Assembly: GCF_020921035.1 (NCBI RefSeq)
Contig: NC_063152.1
Span: 9,438,001-9,502,000, forward strand
Direction: 5' to 3'
Length of the DNA: 64,000 nt
DNA from: Rhodamnia argentea
Taxonomy: Eukaryota; Streptophyta; Magnoliopsida; Myrtales; Myrtaceae
Of this stretch, positions 23,240-35,884 are shown in pieces. The translations under genes were made by a program, and so were the position numbers. The notes beneath the pieces were generated by a model. It saw only the letters and a program-made list of their open reading frames with translations, ran no database searches and was not told the DNA's origin. The number at the start of each line of letters is the position of its first letter. The stretch's first letter is position 1.

Positions 23240-23240
<1 letters not shown>
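21663..23240. other. Intergenic region including CpG-rich block
   Basis: No supported gene. A CpG-rich block (about 22725-23055) contains CCACGTGG and GCGCGCG motifs and is almost identical at 39190-39510. Before it lies a segment (about 22632-22720) missing from the other unit. Long frames in this block are open mainly because of base composition. Confidence 0.5.

Positions 23241-23275
<35 letters not shown>
23241..23275. repeat. (TA)n microsatellite
   Basis: About 17 TA repeats. The equivalent at 39714-39733 has about nine. Confidence 0.95.
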
Positions 23276-23278
<3 letters not shown>

Positions 23279-23452
23279 TGTAGGTTCATTTTTCTTTGTT
23301 ATCTTTTCAATGTTACGTAAACGTTAATCGATAAATTGGCACGAGCTTTTTAGTAGAGCCATGATTTTTTTAAAAAAAACGTGATATGCCCACTTATTTT
23401 TAATTAAATTCAAGCAAAAAATATCTCATTTTTTTCTGCCAAAAAATTTAAT

Positions 23453-24600
23453 ATATTTGTTCGAAATTTCAACGAATTTATGAAAAAGATTACACGCAAA
23501 TCAATAGGTTAACATTAACATGATATGAAAACTTCGAGGTGTTTTTTCACTAGAAAAATAAAAAAAGTTTACTCCAAACTTTTAATTTTTTTTTTTTGGT
23601 CGAAAAACTTTCAAATTAACCGGAAAGCAAACGTTAAGTAAAAAGTAGTCTTTACCTTTAAATTAAGCGAAACTAAACGTACTCTTGTTAATTAGTCGGA
23701 TTAAAAAGAGATTTTCTTAGTGTATTTTAAGTAATCAAAATTCGAAATCTTTTAAATATTAGCTTTTCCCTTATAACCGTAATAAATGCTTTGAGAACTC
23801 ATCGTTAAATAAGTGCCCTAAACATATTGATATGACCAGTGACCTATGCAAAAATCTAATCTAGGAAGTGGCCGGACACAAAAAAAAAAAAAATCGTGCC
23901 TCAATTAGGAGTGTGATGTCAAAACTTCACGTGGAATTTCATAGATGATATTATTTATCTGAAAAATAAGCAAGAAGCGGACGTATCCTTTGCTTTGTTA
24001 TAGGGCTATAGTGAACAAAGCAAAGGATATTTGTTCGAAATTTCAACGAATTTATGAAAAAGATTACACGCAAATCAATAGGTTAACATTAACATGATAT
24101 GAAAACTTCGAGGTGTTTTTTCACTAGAAAAATAAAAAAAGTTTACTCCAAACTTTTAAATTTTTTTTTTTGGTCGAAAAACTTTCAAATTAACCGGAAA
24201 GCAAACGTTAAGTAAAAAGTAGTCTTTACCTTTAAATTAAGCGAAACTAAACGTACTCTTGTTAATTAGTCGGATTAAAAAGAGATTTTCTTAGTGTATT
24301 TTAAGTAATCAAAATTCGAAATCTTTTAAATATTAGCTTTTCCCTTATAACTGTAATAAATGCTTTGAGAACTCATCATTAAATAAGTGCCCTAAACATA
24401 TTGATATGACCAGTGACCTATGCAAAAATCTAATCTAGGAAGTGGCCAGACCAAAAAAAAAATAAAATCGTGCCTCAATTAGGAGTATGATGTCAAAACT
24501 TCACGTGGAATTTCATAGATGATATTATTTATCTGAAAAATAAGCAAGAAGCGGACGTATCCTTTGCTTTGTTATAGGGCTAGAGTGAACTTGTTACTAT
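23453..24600. repeat. 574-bp local tandem duplication upstream of VAL3 copy 2
   Basis: Copy A (23453-24026) and copy B (24027-about 24600) share nearly all bases at an offset of 574 bp. Unit B (39900-40480) has this segment once. The join carries a perfect hairpin (23984-24029). Confidence 0.92.
23984..24029. repeat. Perfect 16-bp inverted repeat at duplication join
   Basis: TATCCTTTGCTTTGTT (23984-23999), a 14-nt loop, then its exact reverse complement (24014-24029). Only the left arm exists at the corresponding place in copies 1 and 3, so the right arm was made when the duplication formed. Confidence 0.93.
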
Positions 24601-24755
24601 GACCCAAATATTCCTATCCCGGTACTTCCATAACATATTGACCTCTCAACGAATTTTCATTTCGGAAGAAATTTCAAATTAGTATCCGAAACCTAGATCG
24701 ATGTCCTTATAACCTATATGCATGTATTGGAGATAGTCGAAACCGCCCTCAATTC

Positions 24756-24939
24756 TCAAGTTGTGTTTTTGACATCGTCCTCCAATTTCAATACGGCCTT
24801 GATGGATCCCCAAATTGGTCCTTGCCCTCTGGACGGTGATTCGATCTTAGATGCTTGGTCCGAAACCGAACTATCGTCGGGAGATACTTCCGATAACTTA
24901 TCAGAAACGACCATTCGTGAAAGGGTCTGCCCAACACAA
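24756..24939 (-). pseudogene. Exon-like ORF fragment, copy 2 (broken)
   Basis: Counterpart of the 265-477 exon-like ORF. Here the minus frame has a stop created by CGA to TGA near 24757 and another where the last codon CAG reads TAG just before the GT. If the ancestral sequence was an exon, this copy is dead. Confidence 0.3.
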
Positions 24940-25179
24940 ATGGTATTTGAGAAAGATTCATCTTCAAATTCGAGTCGGGATATTAGATTCATAAAGAAAA
25001 TTAGTTCGAAACGAGCATACCTTGTGGTATTAGTTTCGAGATTTTTTGCGATGCGAAAATTAGTTTCGAAGATAAATGTGCCGCTGGTCATCGATTAATA
25101 ATTTTTTTTAATACTTTAATTGGTGGGTGCGGATAATAATGAATTTCGCTCCGATGGCAAGCGTGGACGGCGTCGACGT

Positions 25180-25621
25180 TTTAGAGAGAGAGAGAGAGAG
25201 TTTGAAAAAAAAAAAGGAGAAAAAAAAAACCGAAACAAGAAAGGCATCAGTAGAGAGAGAAACAAGAGAGAGAAAGGGGGGGCGACGCCAAAACTGAGGC
25301 ACGACTCGACGTGCTTTTAAAGCCTCTCGCGCACACACAACGCACCACCCACGCACGCACGAATTTCTTCTGCTGCTCTCTCTCTCTCTGTCTCTCTCTC
25401 TCTTCGCAAAACCCTCTCTGTCTTCGATCTCCTTCTCTCTCTCTCTCTCTGCTTTCTCTCTCTTCTGTGATTGCAGATCAGGCTCGCACGCCACTCCATT
25501 GCACATCTCCGAGCTCCTCTCTCCACGGCGACTGCTTCCTCGCTTGAATTTGGGGATTATGCATTGCTTCCGGCCGTAGACCGCATCTCCCGCTGCTGCT
25601 GCTGCTGCTGCTGCCGCGGCG
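25180..25621 (+). promoter_or_regulatory. 5' leader/promoter-proximal region of VAL3 copy 2
   Basis: GA tract (25181-25200), CT tracts (about 25375-25465) and a CTG run before the ATG, as in copy 1. Above it the upstream DNA is lengthened by the 574-bp local duplication, so its distal regulatory region differs from copy 3. Confidence 0.55.
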
Positions 25622-28600
25622 ATGGCGGCTCCGGCCCCACCTCCGGCTTCGAGCTCGGCCTCGGCGAAGGCCTGCTTCAACCCGGAGTGCTCGGAGGCGA
25701 AGCCGGAGAGACCTAGGAAGGGCTGGCGGCTCCGCGCCGGGGACTCCGCCGAACTCTGCGATCGATGCGCGTAAGCCGGGCTTTCTATCTTTTTCTACTC
25801 TCTGTTGACCGTTTCGGTGTTGTTGACTCTCGTCGTGTTGTTCGCGAGCGTTGGTCTGGTTGAAGCGTTTTTTTAGTTCGGTTTGGTCAGTGTTTTGTGG
25901 CAGTTGAGCTGGGGAGTGACGTTTCTCATGGTAGTTTTGGTTTAACGTTTGTTGACTTGGTTTGGAGTTATTGCTACGGGCGCTTTTGTGTGCGTTGGTA
26001 TGGTCACGTGATGAGTTTAATATTGCGAAAGGATTTGGAGATTCACTGCCTTTTCTGTTATGTAGAGTCTAATATGGAAGGAGTATTTTTGAATTACAGA
26101 ACTCAAGTGAGTTGCCATCCGCTGTTCCCTTTTGGTACATTCGTCTCTACTTTTGGAGCGGAGTAGTAGAATCAGAAACGACTTGAATTGCTCTTTGGAT
26201 TTTGAAGGACTTCTTCACTTTTGGAGAGTGTAGTTTATTGGGAAGCAAAAGAGCTTCGGCCTGACCCACTCGGAGGGCATGCATGATCTTGTCGTACAAT
26301 CTGTGGCATCTGCACTTAAGACCACGCCTCGCTTCCCTAACAGATTCAGTTTTAGTCCAAGAGAAGATCAAAATTGCTCCTTTTGCTCTTTAAGAGAACT
26401 CTCTGCGCAGTCGTTTGCACAGGTTAATATGAACCATTTCAGAGTGTTATCTAGCTAGTCCAGGTTGAGCAAGTAGAAGCATGTTTCAAGGCCAGAAAAC
26501 GGTTGTGGCTAATGGGAAACATTTGCCATGTTATTTTCTATGGCCTTGTTCAGTTCCTTTAGCATTTTGACTACTTCCATCTGAAAGTTTGCAGTGTGCA
26601 GAGAGTTTGCATTTTACATATCAGTCAAAGCAAATACTTGGTCCATGGCTCCTCAAACTATTCGAAAATTTCTGGCTAGAATTTTTTCTTTAATTGAACG
26701 TTGTAACTTTTATGAGAGGTTGCAAACATCAGTGATATCACTAGTTGCAGTTTTCCGTTCTCCGTTCACTGGTGGACCATTATCCCATTCAACGTTCCCT
26801 GTTGCCAGTCCATGCTTGCCACATTTTGGTGCTATAACCACTGTGGAAGGGAAGAAACTGCTTGAAGAGGCACATGTGGAATAATCACTTTTCAATAAGC
26901 GTGAAATGGGAAGATCGAAACTTCCCTGCAAATTGGAGTGGTTTCCCTAGAATGCTTTAAAGCCAAGGCAAGGGGAGTTGTGCTTGCAGTTTGGGCATTA
27001 TCAAAGCGACTTTGCGGCTCAAAGTCTTTCACATGGTGTTTCTAACACCTCATTGTTTTTTTCCAGGATATTTGCAACACCTCATTGTTGTCCCAAAGAG
27101 CTTAGTGGGCTCAAAGCTCATTTCAAATTTTTTTCCAAACTTACCTTAAATCATTCCTTTCTCGATTGAAACAGTTCTCTGTGTCCTTAATTTCTTTCTG
27201 CTATTCAGTTTGTGTAATCGATAGCTTAATCATGCATAGTCTTGCTATGATAGTTTTTTTCTTTCCTTAACTTCTTTCTTCAATTCAGCTAGAGGACTAT
27301 TAATAGATTTTTCCCTTTTAACTTCTTTCTTCAATTCAGCTAGAGGACTATAAATAGTTTTTTCCCTTTAGATTTTTGATATTTTTCTTGATTTAATTTA
27401 AAGTTTTTCATGTGGTAAACTCAAACTTCATAAATTTTACCGGTACGATTGGATTGGTTACTATATAAAAGAATTTGACTAGTGGGTGTGACTTGGGAGT
27501 GAACAAGTTCTGCAATGATCTATGTTAGATTTAGTCACAATCCCACATCGACTTTTTAGTTCACTGGGGATGATGAACACAAAAGCCAAACAGTAAACTT
27601 GTAACCTTGAGCCTGAACTAAGGTGTCTTGAAAGAACATTTCTAGTTGAAGTTCCTTTCTAATATTTGAGGACACTTTAGAGTTAAGGTTTTCTTTATTT
27701 CGGCAATTTTGATATCTCAAATAATGGCTTTGTTGACGATCTTACTCCAAGTTCCTCTCTGCTTCAGGACTGTTTATGAGGAAGGCCGATTTTGCGAGAC
27801 TTTTCCCCCAAATGCTTCTGGTTGGAGATGTTGTGAATCATGTGGGAAGGTGAGGAGAAAATTGACCCTAATGATGTATGCTTCTTAGTTGATACAAGTT
27901 ACGTCAAATCGTTGTTTCGTTCTGTTGTGTTAGATGTCACAGTGATTGCTAAATTTCTTTTGCAGAGGGTACATTGTGGATGTATTGTCTCAGCTCTTGC
28001 ATTTGCCCTGTTGGATCCTGGAGGAATTGAGTGCATGTCATGTGCTCGGAAAAACTTAGTCTTGGTAATTATGAATCTCACTTTTATTGGGCATCTTTGG
28101 CAAGTCTAACTTATTAACCCCCATGTTCTCATCTATCCACCCAAAAATGAAAATTACTCAAGTTCTGATCATCTTGTGTGGTTGTTATGCTTATGCTCGG
28201 CATTGGAATATACTTTCTTTGTTAGTATTTTCCTGAGAGCAGATGTTGAGATGGGTATTTTCTGTCACCAATGTCCTTTTGAGAGCTATCTGTGAGGGAG
28301 CTGAATGGGACATTGTTTATGCACACAGGCTCTGCTTGGTAAACTAAGCAAAGAGGAGGGAATGAAAGTGGGTGAGGAAAATATGAATGTTCGTACATTT
28401 TTGTGAGAGAGATGCGGAGGGAAAATTTTTAATATAGACCAATTTTCATTCCCCACCCCAAAATTTCCCCACCTCTTGAGTTGCCGAACGAAGTATAATA
28501 TTTGAAACTACACACACTTAAGTTCCTCTAATTGGTGGGATATGCCTGGTCTTGGAGGTTGGATCACATACAATGTTGGTACATAGAACCAGCAGTTTCT

Positions 28601-31600
28601 TTAAAGATCACGGGGCACGCAAAGTGAAACTGAATATAGTAGCAAAAGAAAAGAAGAGCTACTGATGCAGTTTTGTCTCAGATATGCCATATTAATTTTT
28701 ACTGGTATTTGACTTTTCAGCTTGGAGAACTGATGGACGACTTAGCAAGATAAACCATGAGCGTCAGTTACAGTTTGATAAATTTGTTGCTTATATTTTG
28801 GATGTCTATTTGTAGCTTAACATGTGAAGCTTTTCCAAACCATCGCGCCTTGTCGTACAGCGATTATCTTTCCATCATAAGATGTCATTTATAAACATGT
28901 TTGTTGCTATAGGACTAAAGATGAAGCCAAAATTCTGGTGCTCTATGAGTTCACGTGCCTACAGCTAATTTGGGACATATTAAATAAGTTTGTGCTCTTC
29001 GCAATAATTTTTTAGCTTTATGTACCAATTAATAAGGTCCCTTGTTCTTTGGTGATGAGAATAAAATACTAAGCTGTTATTCCTTCTTGGACTTCACTGC
29101 CTCTCTCCCCTCCCCTTCTTTTCACAGTCCTCTGGTAAAGCTAGGGGTATCATTTCCATATATCGTCTAACTTTAGTGGAACTTTGTTTCTGGCATTAGA
29201 TTGGTATATGGTCATTTTTATGTACCATTCGAACAGCATATGTGCATGATGTTTTCTCCCTATTCACCATCCTTCGCTCGTGTGACATGACTTATAGATG
29301 ACGATGCCTCTCTTTTAAGTGAAGTACCAATTCGTTTTTCCCTTTCAGACTCCAAATCTGGCATGGTCACCTCTGCTTTTCCATGCACCTTTTCCTGATA
29401 GACTTAAGGAACTTTCTGTGAAAAATTGGAATCAATTAGCTGGATCAGGTCCTGTACCTTGGAGGCAGGCACCTACTATTTTCAATACGTCCATTTCCCG
29501 TCCTGAGCTGCAGCCTAGGGCACCGCACGATGCTTCTACAAGCATTGATCGATTTGGAGTTGGTGAAAGGTATTCTATTTCTTCCATGGACAGTAGGAGA
29601 ATAGAAGACTTCTCCAACAGATTTATGAATGGAAATATGAAGCTTGGTGCAGTCGAGAAACTTGAAAATGGCATTGCAGGTATTGCTTTTCATACTGATG
29701 ATCATGCGAGGACAATCTAGGGGGTTCTTGAGATAAACTCCCGCATTCAACATTTTCTTACAGGACCTAACAGCGACGAGCACCTAAATCCATGCAAGAT
29801 CAATCCTCAACAGTTGACCACTGCGAAGGAGGACCCATCTACTCCAACATATGGATTGGCTGTGCCGCTTGCTTCAGGCAATGAATCAAATGGTCACATA
29901 GGACTTGCTGGGCCACATTTTCGGCCAGCTCCACCCCCGACGCTGGCAAAGCATATCTATGGAAGTATGCTCAATGATACTAACTCATCTGTTGAAAGTC
30001 ATACGCGTAATGGAAGGCCTCGAGGGGATGCCCGGGGAAGGAATCAATTACTTCCTCGTTACTGGCCCAGGATAACAGATCAAGAGCTACAACAAATCTC
30101 TGGAGAGTATCCTTTTGTTCTATGTGCTTTTATTGATTTATAGCAGCCCGTAGGAAGATGAAATGTATACCTTTCTCTATATTATTGTTTTTGGTGTTTT
30201 CCCTGAGAAAGTAACTATAACATGTCAATAGAACAAAGGTTACAATTTCAATAGACCGGATGAAAATGATTTTCAGTGACTGTTCATCATTTAATACCCA
30301 ACTCTTTAGCTCATTACGTTTTTTTTACTTTTATTACTTGTTCAGTACAATATCAGCATGGTGGAAGGTTCAATTTCACCTCTACTAATAATTAGCATTC
30401 ACGGTCCTATTTCTTAACTTTTATAAGCTCGAACTCTGTAATCACTCCTCTGTTCGAGAAAATGTTGAGTGCTAGTGACGCAGGTAAAATTGGACGTTTG
30501 GTGCTGCCAAAACAATGTGCTGAGGTAAAGACCTTCTTGGCTAAATTCTTACACTGCTTTTGTTGTTCTCATTTCCCCTGGGAGAAACATCTTGGAATTG
30601 AAGTTTATTGTGGGTCTTTTGACTGTTTTTTTCTGTACAACTTTCAGTCTCAGATATTTCCCTATTTTCTTTGGACTTACCTTAAAACAAACGACACATA
30701 AAAACTTCAGCTCGCTGTACATATGTTAATTTTGTGTTTACTTTCTCGAATTTTAGTTTATGTCCAGTACTCCCGGGTCTTGGATTGTTTTTTTGAATGA
30801 TTAATGAGATTTCATTAAGAAGGTACCAAGGGGGTACCGCCCCTATACAAGGTGGCTTCTATATACACAAAGTTATCCACAAAAGACTGTTTCTAACATT
30901 TCCGACCAACTAGAAGTATGAAATTGGACTTCCTGCCATACAAGAAGTGAAGAGATAAGGAATTTTTTACATCGCGATCGTACGAAGGCATGATTTGAGC
31001 AGTTCCTCCGTTGCTTTAGACTAGTGGTTGAGCTTGCATATTGAACCAATTTAGAGCTGATTGGGGTGGCTTTGGTCTTTAACATTTTGTTTTAGCTTTT
31101 AATTGGGCACCGCAAAGCATGAAAACATTATCATCTAAAGTCATTTGGTATTTTTCCTTAAATGATTTTTGAAAGTAGAATTAGTGTTCACCATCTGACA
31201 AGAGAGTAGAATTATGATGGGAAAGATGTAACAAGTCCTTTTTCTTGCACTTCCCTTGCGGGCTCTTCAACTTACTCCAGGTGGGGTCTGCTTTGTTTAA
31301 CAGGTGATTAGAGGAATTATATGTGGAGCAATTAGGTATAAATATATGTTGACCCTTCAGAATTTGGTTGATAAAGCAAAAGTTATTTTGCTTGTCTCAG
31401 ATTGAAATATGAATAAGGGCTTTTTGAGAACTTTGGAACATCTCTTGCATTTCCAAAACTTGGAATATCTCGTGTATGATTTGAATCTTGAAGGATATCT
31501 TCATCAAGGTTCTTGGGTGTTGGCATTGATATCAACATTCTTTTTTGAACTTTCGTCCATTTCCTGAAGTTGTAAAATGGGTCATTCCTCTTTTGGACCC

Positions 31601-32873
31601 TCTTCTGAAATTTTTGTCTTTACTTATTTAAAAAAAAGTTAACGAGTGAAATTTTGGGACTGTACAGGCCTATTTTCCGCCTATTTCTCAGCCAGAAGGA
31701 TTGCCTCTCAAAGTTCAGGATGCCAAAGGCTCAGAGTGGATATTTCAATTTCGATTCTGGCCCAATAATAACAGTAGAATGTATGTTCTGGAAGGAGTCA
31801 CGCCATGCATACAGTCCATGCAGTTGCAAGCAGGAGACATTGGTAAGATACTTACAGTTGCGGAATAGGATGCCTGAAACTCGGTATTTTATTCTATAGG
31901 AACTTTACAGGATTGGATAGTGCAGTACTACACTTATGAAAGCTTGTTGGGCATAATGAGTAGGAGCATTGTTGTTCTTGACAAGACCTTTTGTCCTGAG
32001 TTACTGCTGCTGACAAATGTCATTGCCTTATTTCTGTGAGTTTAATATCCTTATGGCTATAGGACTGAGATTTGATTTTGTTCCCTCTCAGTAACTTTTA
32101 GTCGGTTAGAACCAGAGGGAAAATTGGTCATGGGATTCAGAAAGGCTTCAACTGCTCCCCCATCTGATCAGGTCTGGACTTGCGCAATAATTGACTTTTC
32201 CTGGCTTTATTTATGTACATGCTAGACCTCAGAGATATCATACTGGTTTTCCTGCAATATAAACCTAACACTTTGTTTATATTGCTTAGTTATGCTGTTG
32301 GTTATCTGAATCCTATGCCAATGTTGGTTGTTTGAATTTTCTAGAAGAAATAAAGCTTTATATAGCATGTCTGTTTCAATGTGCTTCAGATTAAATTGAA
32401 ACATAAATGATTTATTTTCATCTTGCTGCAGGAGAATGAAACGGCTAAGAGTAGCAATGGAGTTACTGTGCAAGACGTGAGTACGATTCAATGGTTGACA
32501 TTTTAAATTTGGGATCTTTTGTTCCAAAAGCAGTCCAGTCCATGATTCTAAGCCTTTTCCCTCCAATCTTTTGCTCTTTGTTCATTGACAAGACTCAAAT
32601 TCTGTATAATTGCTGTGACTGTCTCATACTGTGAAACGGCAGAATATGTAAGCAAGCACATTTGTTCTTCCAATGCTGCAGGTCAAAGCATTCGTCTTGG
32701 AACCCGGTCCGCGCATTGACGACCCAACTAAGGAAGGCATCATAGATGCGGATGGCGAAGTTTTGGCTAAAGGAAATGGAACATTTAAGTCCGGGCACAA
32801 GACAATGATGGCATATGATAGGCTTGTAATTACTGTGGACCAAGGTTTAGCTACTGTCTTTTCCCGCATCTGA
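25622..32873 (+). CDS. Chimeric VAL3 (PHD-like + B3) fused to sphingosine-kinase C-terminal exon, copy 2
   Basis: Exons 25622-25770, 27768-27849, 27966-28064, 29349-29679, 29764-30106, 30428-30524, 31668-31842, 32092-32171, 32432-32476 and 32682-32873. Phases are identical to copy 1, giving 530 aa. PHD-like and B3 modules are present, and AYFP in B3 is intact, unlike copy 1. The PHD-like module reads CETFPPN where copies 1 and 3 read CETFHPN, so a conserved His is lost. The last exon is the SPHK tail ([11 protein letters not shown]). By eye, copies 1 and 2 differ at about eight amino acids and about four silent sites, which suggests relaxed constraint, yet no frame is broken. Whether it is expressed or a young pseudogene cannot be told from sequence. 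Confidence 0.75.
32682..32873 (+). other. SPHK: Sphingosine-kinase last exon captured into VAL3 copy 2
   Basis: Same 63-residue tail and acceptor as at 8228-8419, with one amino-acid difference (Thr to Ala within GII-D-x-DGE). Phase 0 join to VAL3 exon 9. Confidence 0.72.
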
Positions 32874-35446
32874 AAACTTCTCGTCCCACATTATGATTGT
32901 TTCAATATGTCATTATTCGTTAAGTTATCATGAAAAAGAATTCCCGTTTATTAATGGTCTTACCAGATGGGATGTATTGACTAATTCACGTGACCACGTG
33001 GGGGAATTATGCAAAAGAAACACGACAGGATAATATTCATACTAGTCCTGTGTTGAACAGGCTTGAGAGGCATATCAACTGTCGTCAATGGAAGCATTCC
33101 CAGATTATCGGTTGCTTTTGGTTTGATTTTCCTCTACAGCAGATTTTGGTTTTCACAAGTTTAGTTCACTGCGATCCCATTTGCTGAGCAAGAGCGTCTT
33201 TCTCCTTCCTGAAGGACCGAAAACTGTAATCATGAGTGCATTGAATGGAGAATTTACAGGTTCAGCTAGTTTGAAGGTTTCTGCTTCTATTGCTTGATCA
33301 GGCTAGCTTTTATAGTTTGGAGCAGAATTAGATATTGGGAGATCTCGAATCACTCTCGGCGTGTCCCACGATCGTTCCTCTGCATCGATTGAGTGTCGGT
33401 TAAATTTCAATCGCGTTCGGTGGTGCATCGATTGATCAGGCTAGCTTTTTTTTAACTTACTTGTTGTACTTCCATTGCAAAAACAAGTATGACTGTTGAT
33501 TTATACTTTCTAAAGTTGAAACCGAGCTTGAGCTCTCGAAACTAAACTTAAGCTTGGACTATAATGAACTTCCTCATCGCTCTGGAGGCTTTTGAAAAAT
33601 CAAGTTACAACGAGTTCAAATCAAGTATCAAACTCGAAGCATTCGCGTCGAGTCAATTCGACTTTGGCTTAAATGAATTACATCCCATTAAAGGATTTAG
33701 ATATCAATGTCACGCATTCAACTCTGTTCAATTACATCAATTGACAATCATCTCACTAATTCTACATGATATGTCGGATGTCTGTTTTCAATTCTCTCTA
33801 GATCCCTCGATTTGTCACTCCATTTTTTTTTTTTTTTGTAATAGTTTTCAACCTCTAATTTTAGGCTAAATGTCAATTAACAAGTGAGGGAAAACATCAG
33901 GGTATTTGCAATATTAGGCAGCTGTTTCGTCTAGGAACGGTTTTTTCATTACTTCCACTCATCTTTACATGAGAAATTTATTGTCCGGATCTCGTGTTCA
34001 TGGGCACAAATAATTTTAATTGTTAAATCATGTGAATTTCACGTGGGATCCGTCTTTTTTTTTTTTATTTGACCGATGAATTCTAATCTGGTGTGCTTCA
34101 AGGGCATGCAAGTATTGCTTCTGCATCGGAGCGAGGAGACGAACTTCTTCGGCGATTGTCTTTGCATCATGCCGTCTATTGCTTTCACCTACCTTCATCG
34201 TTCATGCGTCCCGCCCCCGGCAAGCGAAGATCAGCGGGCCCCGTCCCTCTGCGATGCGGATTCTCCGTCACGCGATGTACTTCGATAAACGTCTTGATCT
34301 ATCCGACCGTCGATACGAATTCGTTTTCGAACATGAACGCCGGAGCGTTGATCGAGATATTAATCGAAGCAGCGCGCAGGGGAAATGACCCAAATCCATC
34401 CTTCCGCACCTTCAAACATCTCCCCATCTGATCTTGCTTTGACTTTTTGTTCTAACAACATTGGGTCGTTCTTTTTTGTCGCATCTCGACTTTTCTGAGA
34501 TGTTTCCCGTTGACGACAAGTAAGATTTTTCCGATTTACTTTTAAATTGTGTGCTCACGTACTTTAACTTTTATTTAGGAGAAAAAACTCCAAGCCTTTC
34601 AAAATAGTTTTATGGGTGCACTTACACTTGGTGAAAAAAAAAATACAGGATTATAACTTAATCGAACGGACATCAACTAATGAATGCACAATTTTTTTTT
34701 TTTGTAAAAGCCACAAAAAAAATTCTAAATTATGCTTACTGTGACGCATTTGTCCAAAACCTTAAACATGTACCCACGTGATATATTTATCCCAAATTAG
34801 TATCAGTATGACATATCCACACTAAACTTTTTTTTATGACACCAAAAACCTTAAACTTAAGTTCGTGTAACGCATTTACCTTGAAAATTGGGGTACATAT
34901 GCCACATGTCTATAAGTTTGGAGATTTTTAGTGTCCCAAAACAAAAAGTTTGAAGTATATGTGTCACATGAGTATAAATTTGGAATTTTTGGTGTCATTA
35001 GAAAGAGATTGGGGTAAAATTAAAAGCAAGGGCCATTGATGAACCAAAGGAGTGCAAAACCTACTTGTGCAAAAACTTGTTACATGAAGTCGATTCATAT
35101 GAATTCATCGTTAGACCAGGTCGACCTCAAGTGAACTAACGAAAATGTTGCTAATATTGACGGATTAAACTGACCCCAACTCATTAATCCACATTTTACT
35201 AAACTTTTTTGGATTTTTGAGAGGAAATCGATGAAATTAAACTTGATTTATATCCATATTTGTAACCTATCAAAGAGAAAACCAGTTAAAAGATATACTT
35301 TCTTAATTAATAGAATCACCATGAAATTGGGAGCGCTTTTCATTTTCCTTTTCATTATGATATTTTTTGACGGATTTTTACTTTTTTTTAGCTTAATCTA
35401 AATCTTGCAATTCATCCGTCGACCATTTCGATTGTGGATAAAAATG
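32874..35446. other. Intergenic DNA, includes copia empty site
   Basis: Homologous to 8420-10089 joined directly to 17888-18857. The uninterrupted site at about 34536-34550 shows the pre-insertion state. No supported gene. Confidence 0.7.
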
Positions 35447-35884
35447 AGGGTTAATACCACGAAAAACTCAAAACTAGTACAAGTGACAAATTTACCCCAA
35501 ACTAATTTTTTGATCATAAAAAATCCCAAACTAGTAATCTTATGATAAATTTACTCTAAACTAATATTTGAACATAAAAAATCACAAATTGGTACACTTG
35601 TGACAAATTTACCCTCCGTTAGTTTCTATAAAATTTGGTTAATACCACGAAAAATTTCAAACCGATACAAATATGACAAATGGATAGTAAAAATTTCAAA
35701 TAAGTGCACCCGTCAACTTTCATGTGTCATTTAACTCAGTATTTGACGATAAAATTTAAATAAAACTAACGGAGTGTAAATTTATCATATGTATTCCATT
35801 TTAGGATTTTGATCGACAAAAAGCTAGTTTGAAGTAAATTTGTCATATATGTATTAATTTTGAGTTTTTCGTAATATTAATCCT
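35447..35884. mobile_element. MITE-like element 1, second copy
   Basis: Counterpart of 18858-19298, with ends AGGGTTAATACCACGAAAAA and its near inverse. Same location in the unit, so it was present before duplication. Confidence 0.72.

Larger units (their letters stand above)
8116..32569 (+). repeat. Tandem unit A: SPHK 3' end - intergenic - VAL3 copy 2 exons 1-9
   Basis: The repeat boundary is visible because copy 3 continues into true VAL3 exon 10 at 48453, while copies 1 and 2 switch to SPHK intron sequence at 8116 and 32570. The unit is 24.45 kb here. Without the copia insertion and one target copy (7803 bp) and a 574-bp local duplication it is about 16.08 kb, close to the 15.88 kb of unit B. 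Confidence 0.88.
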
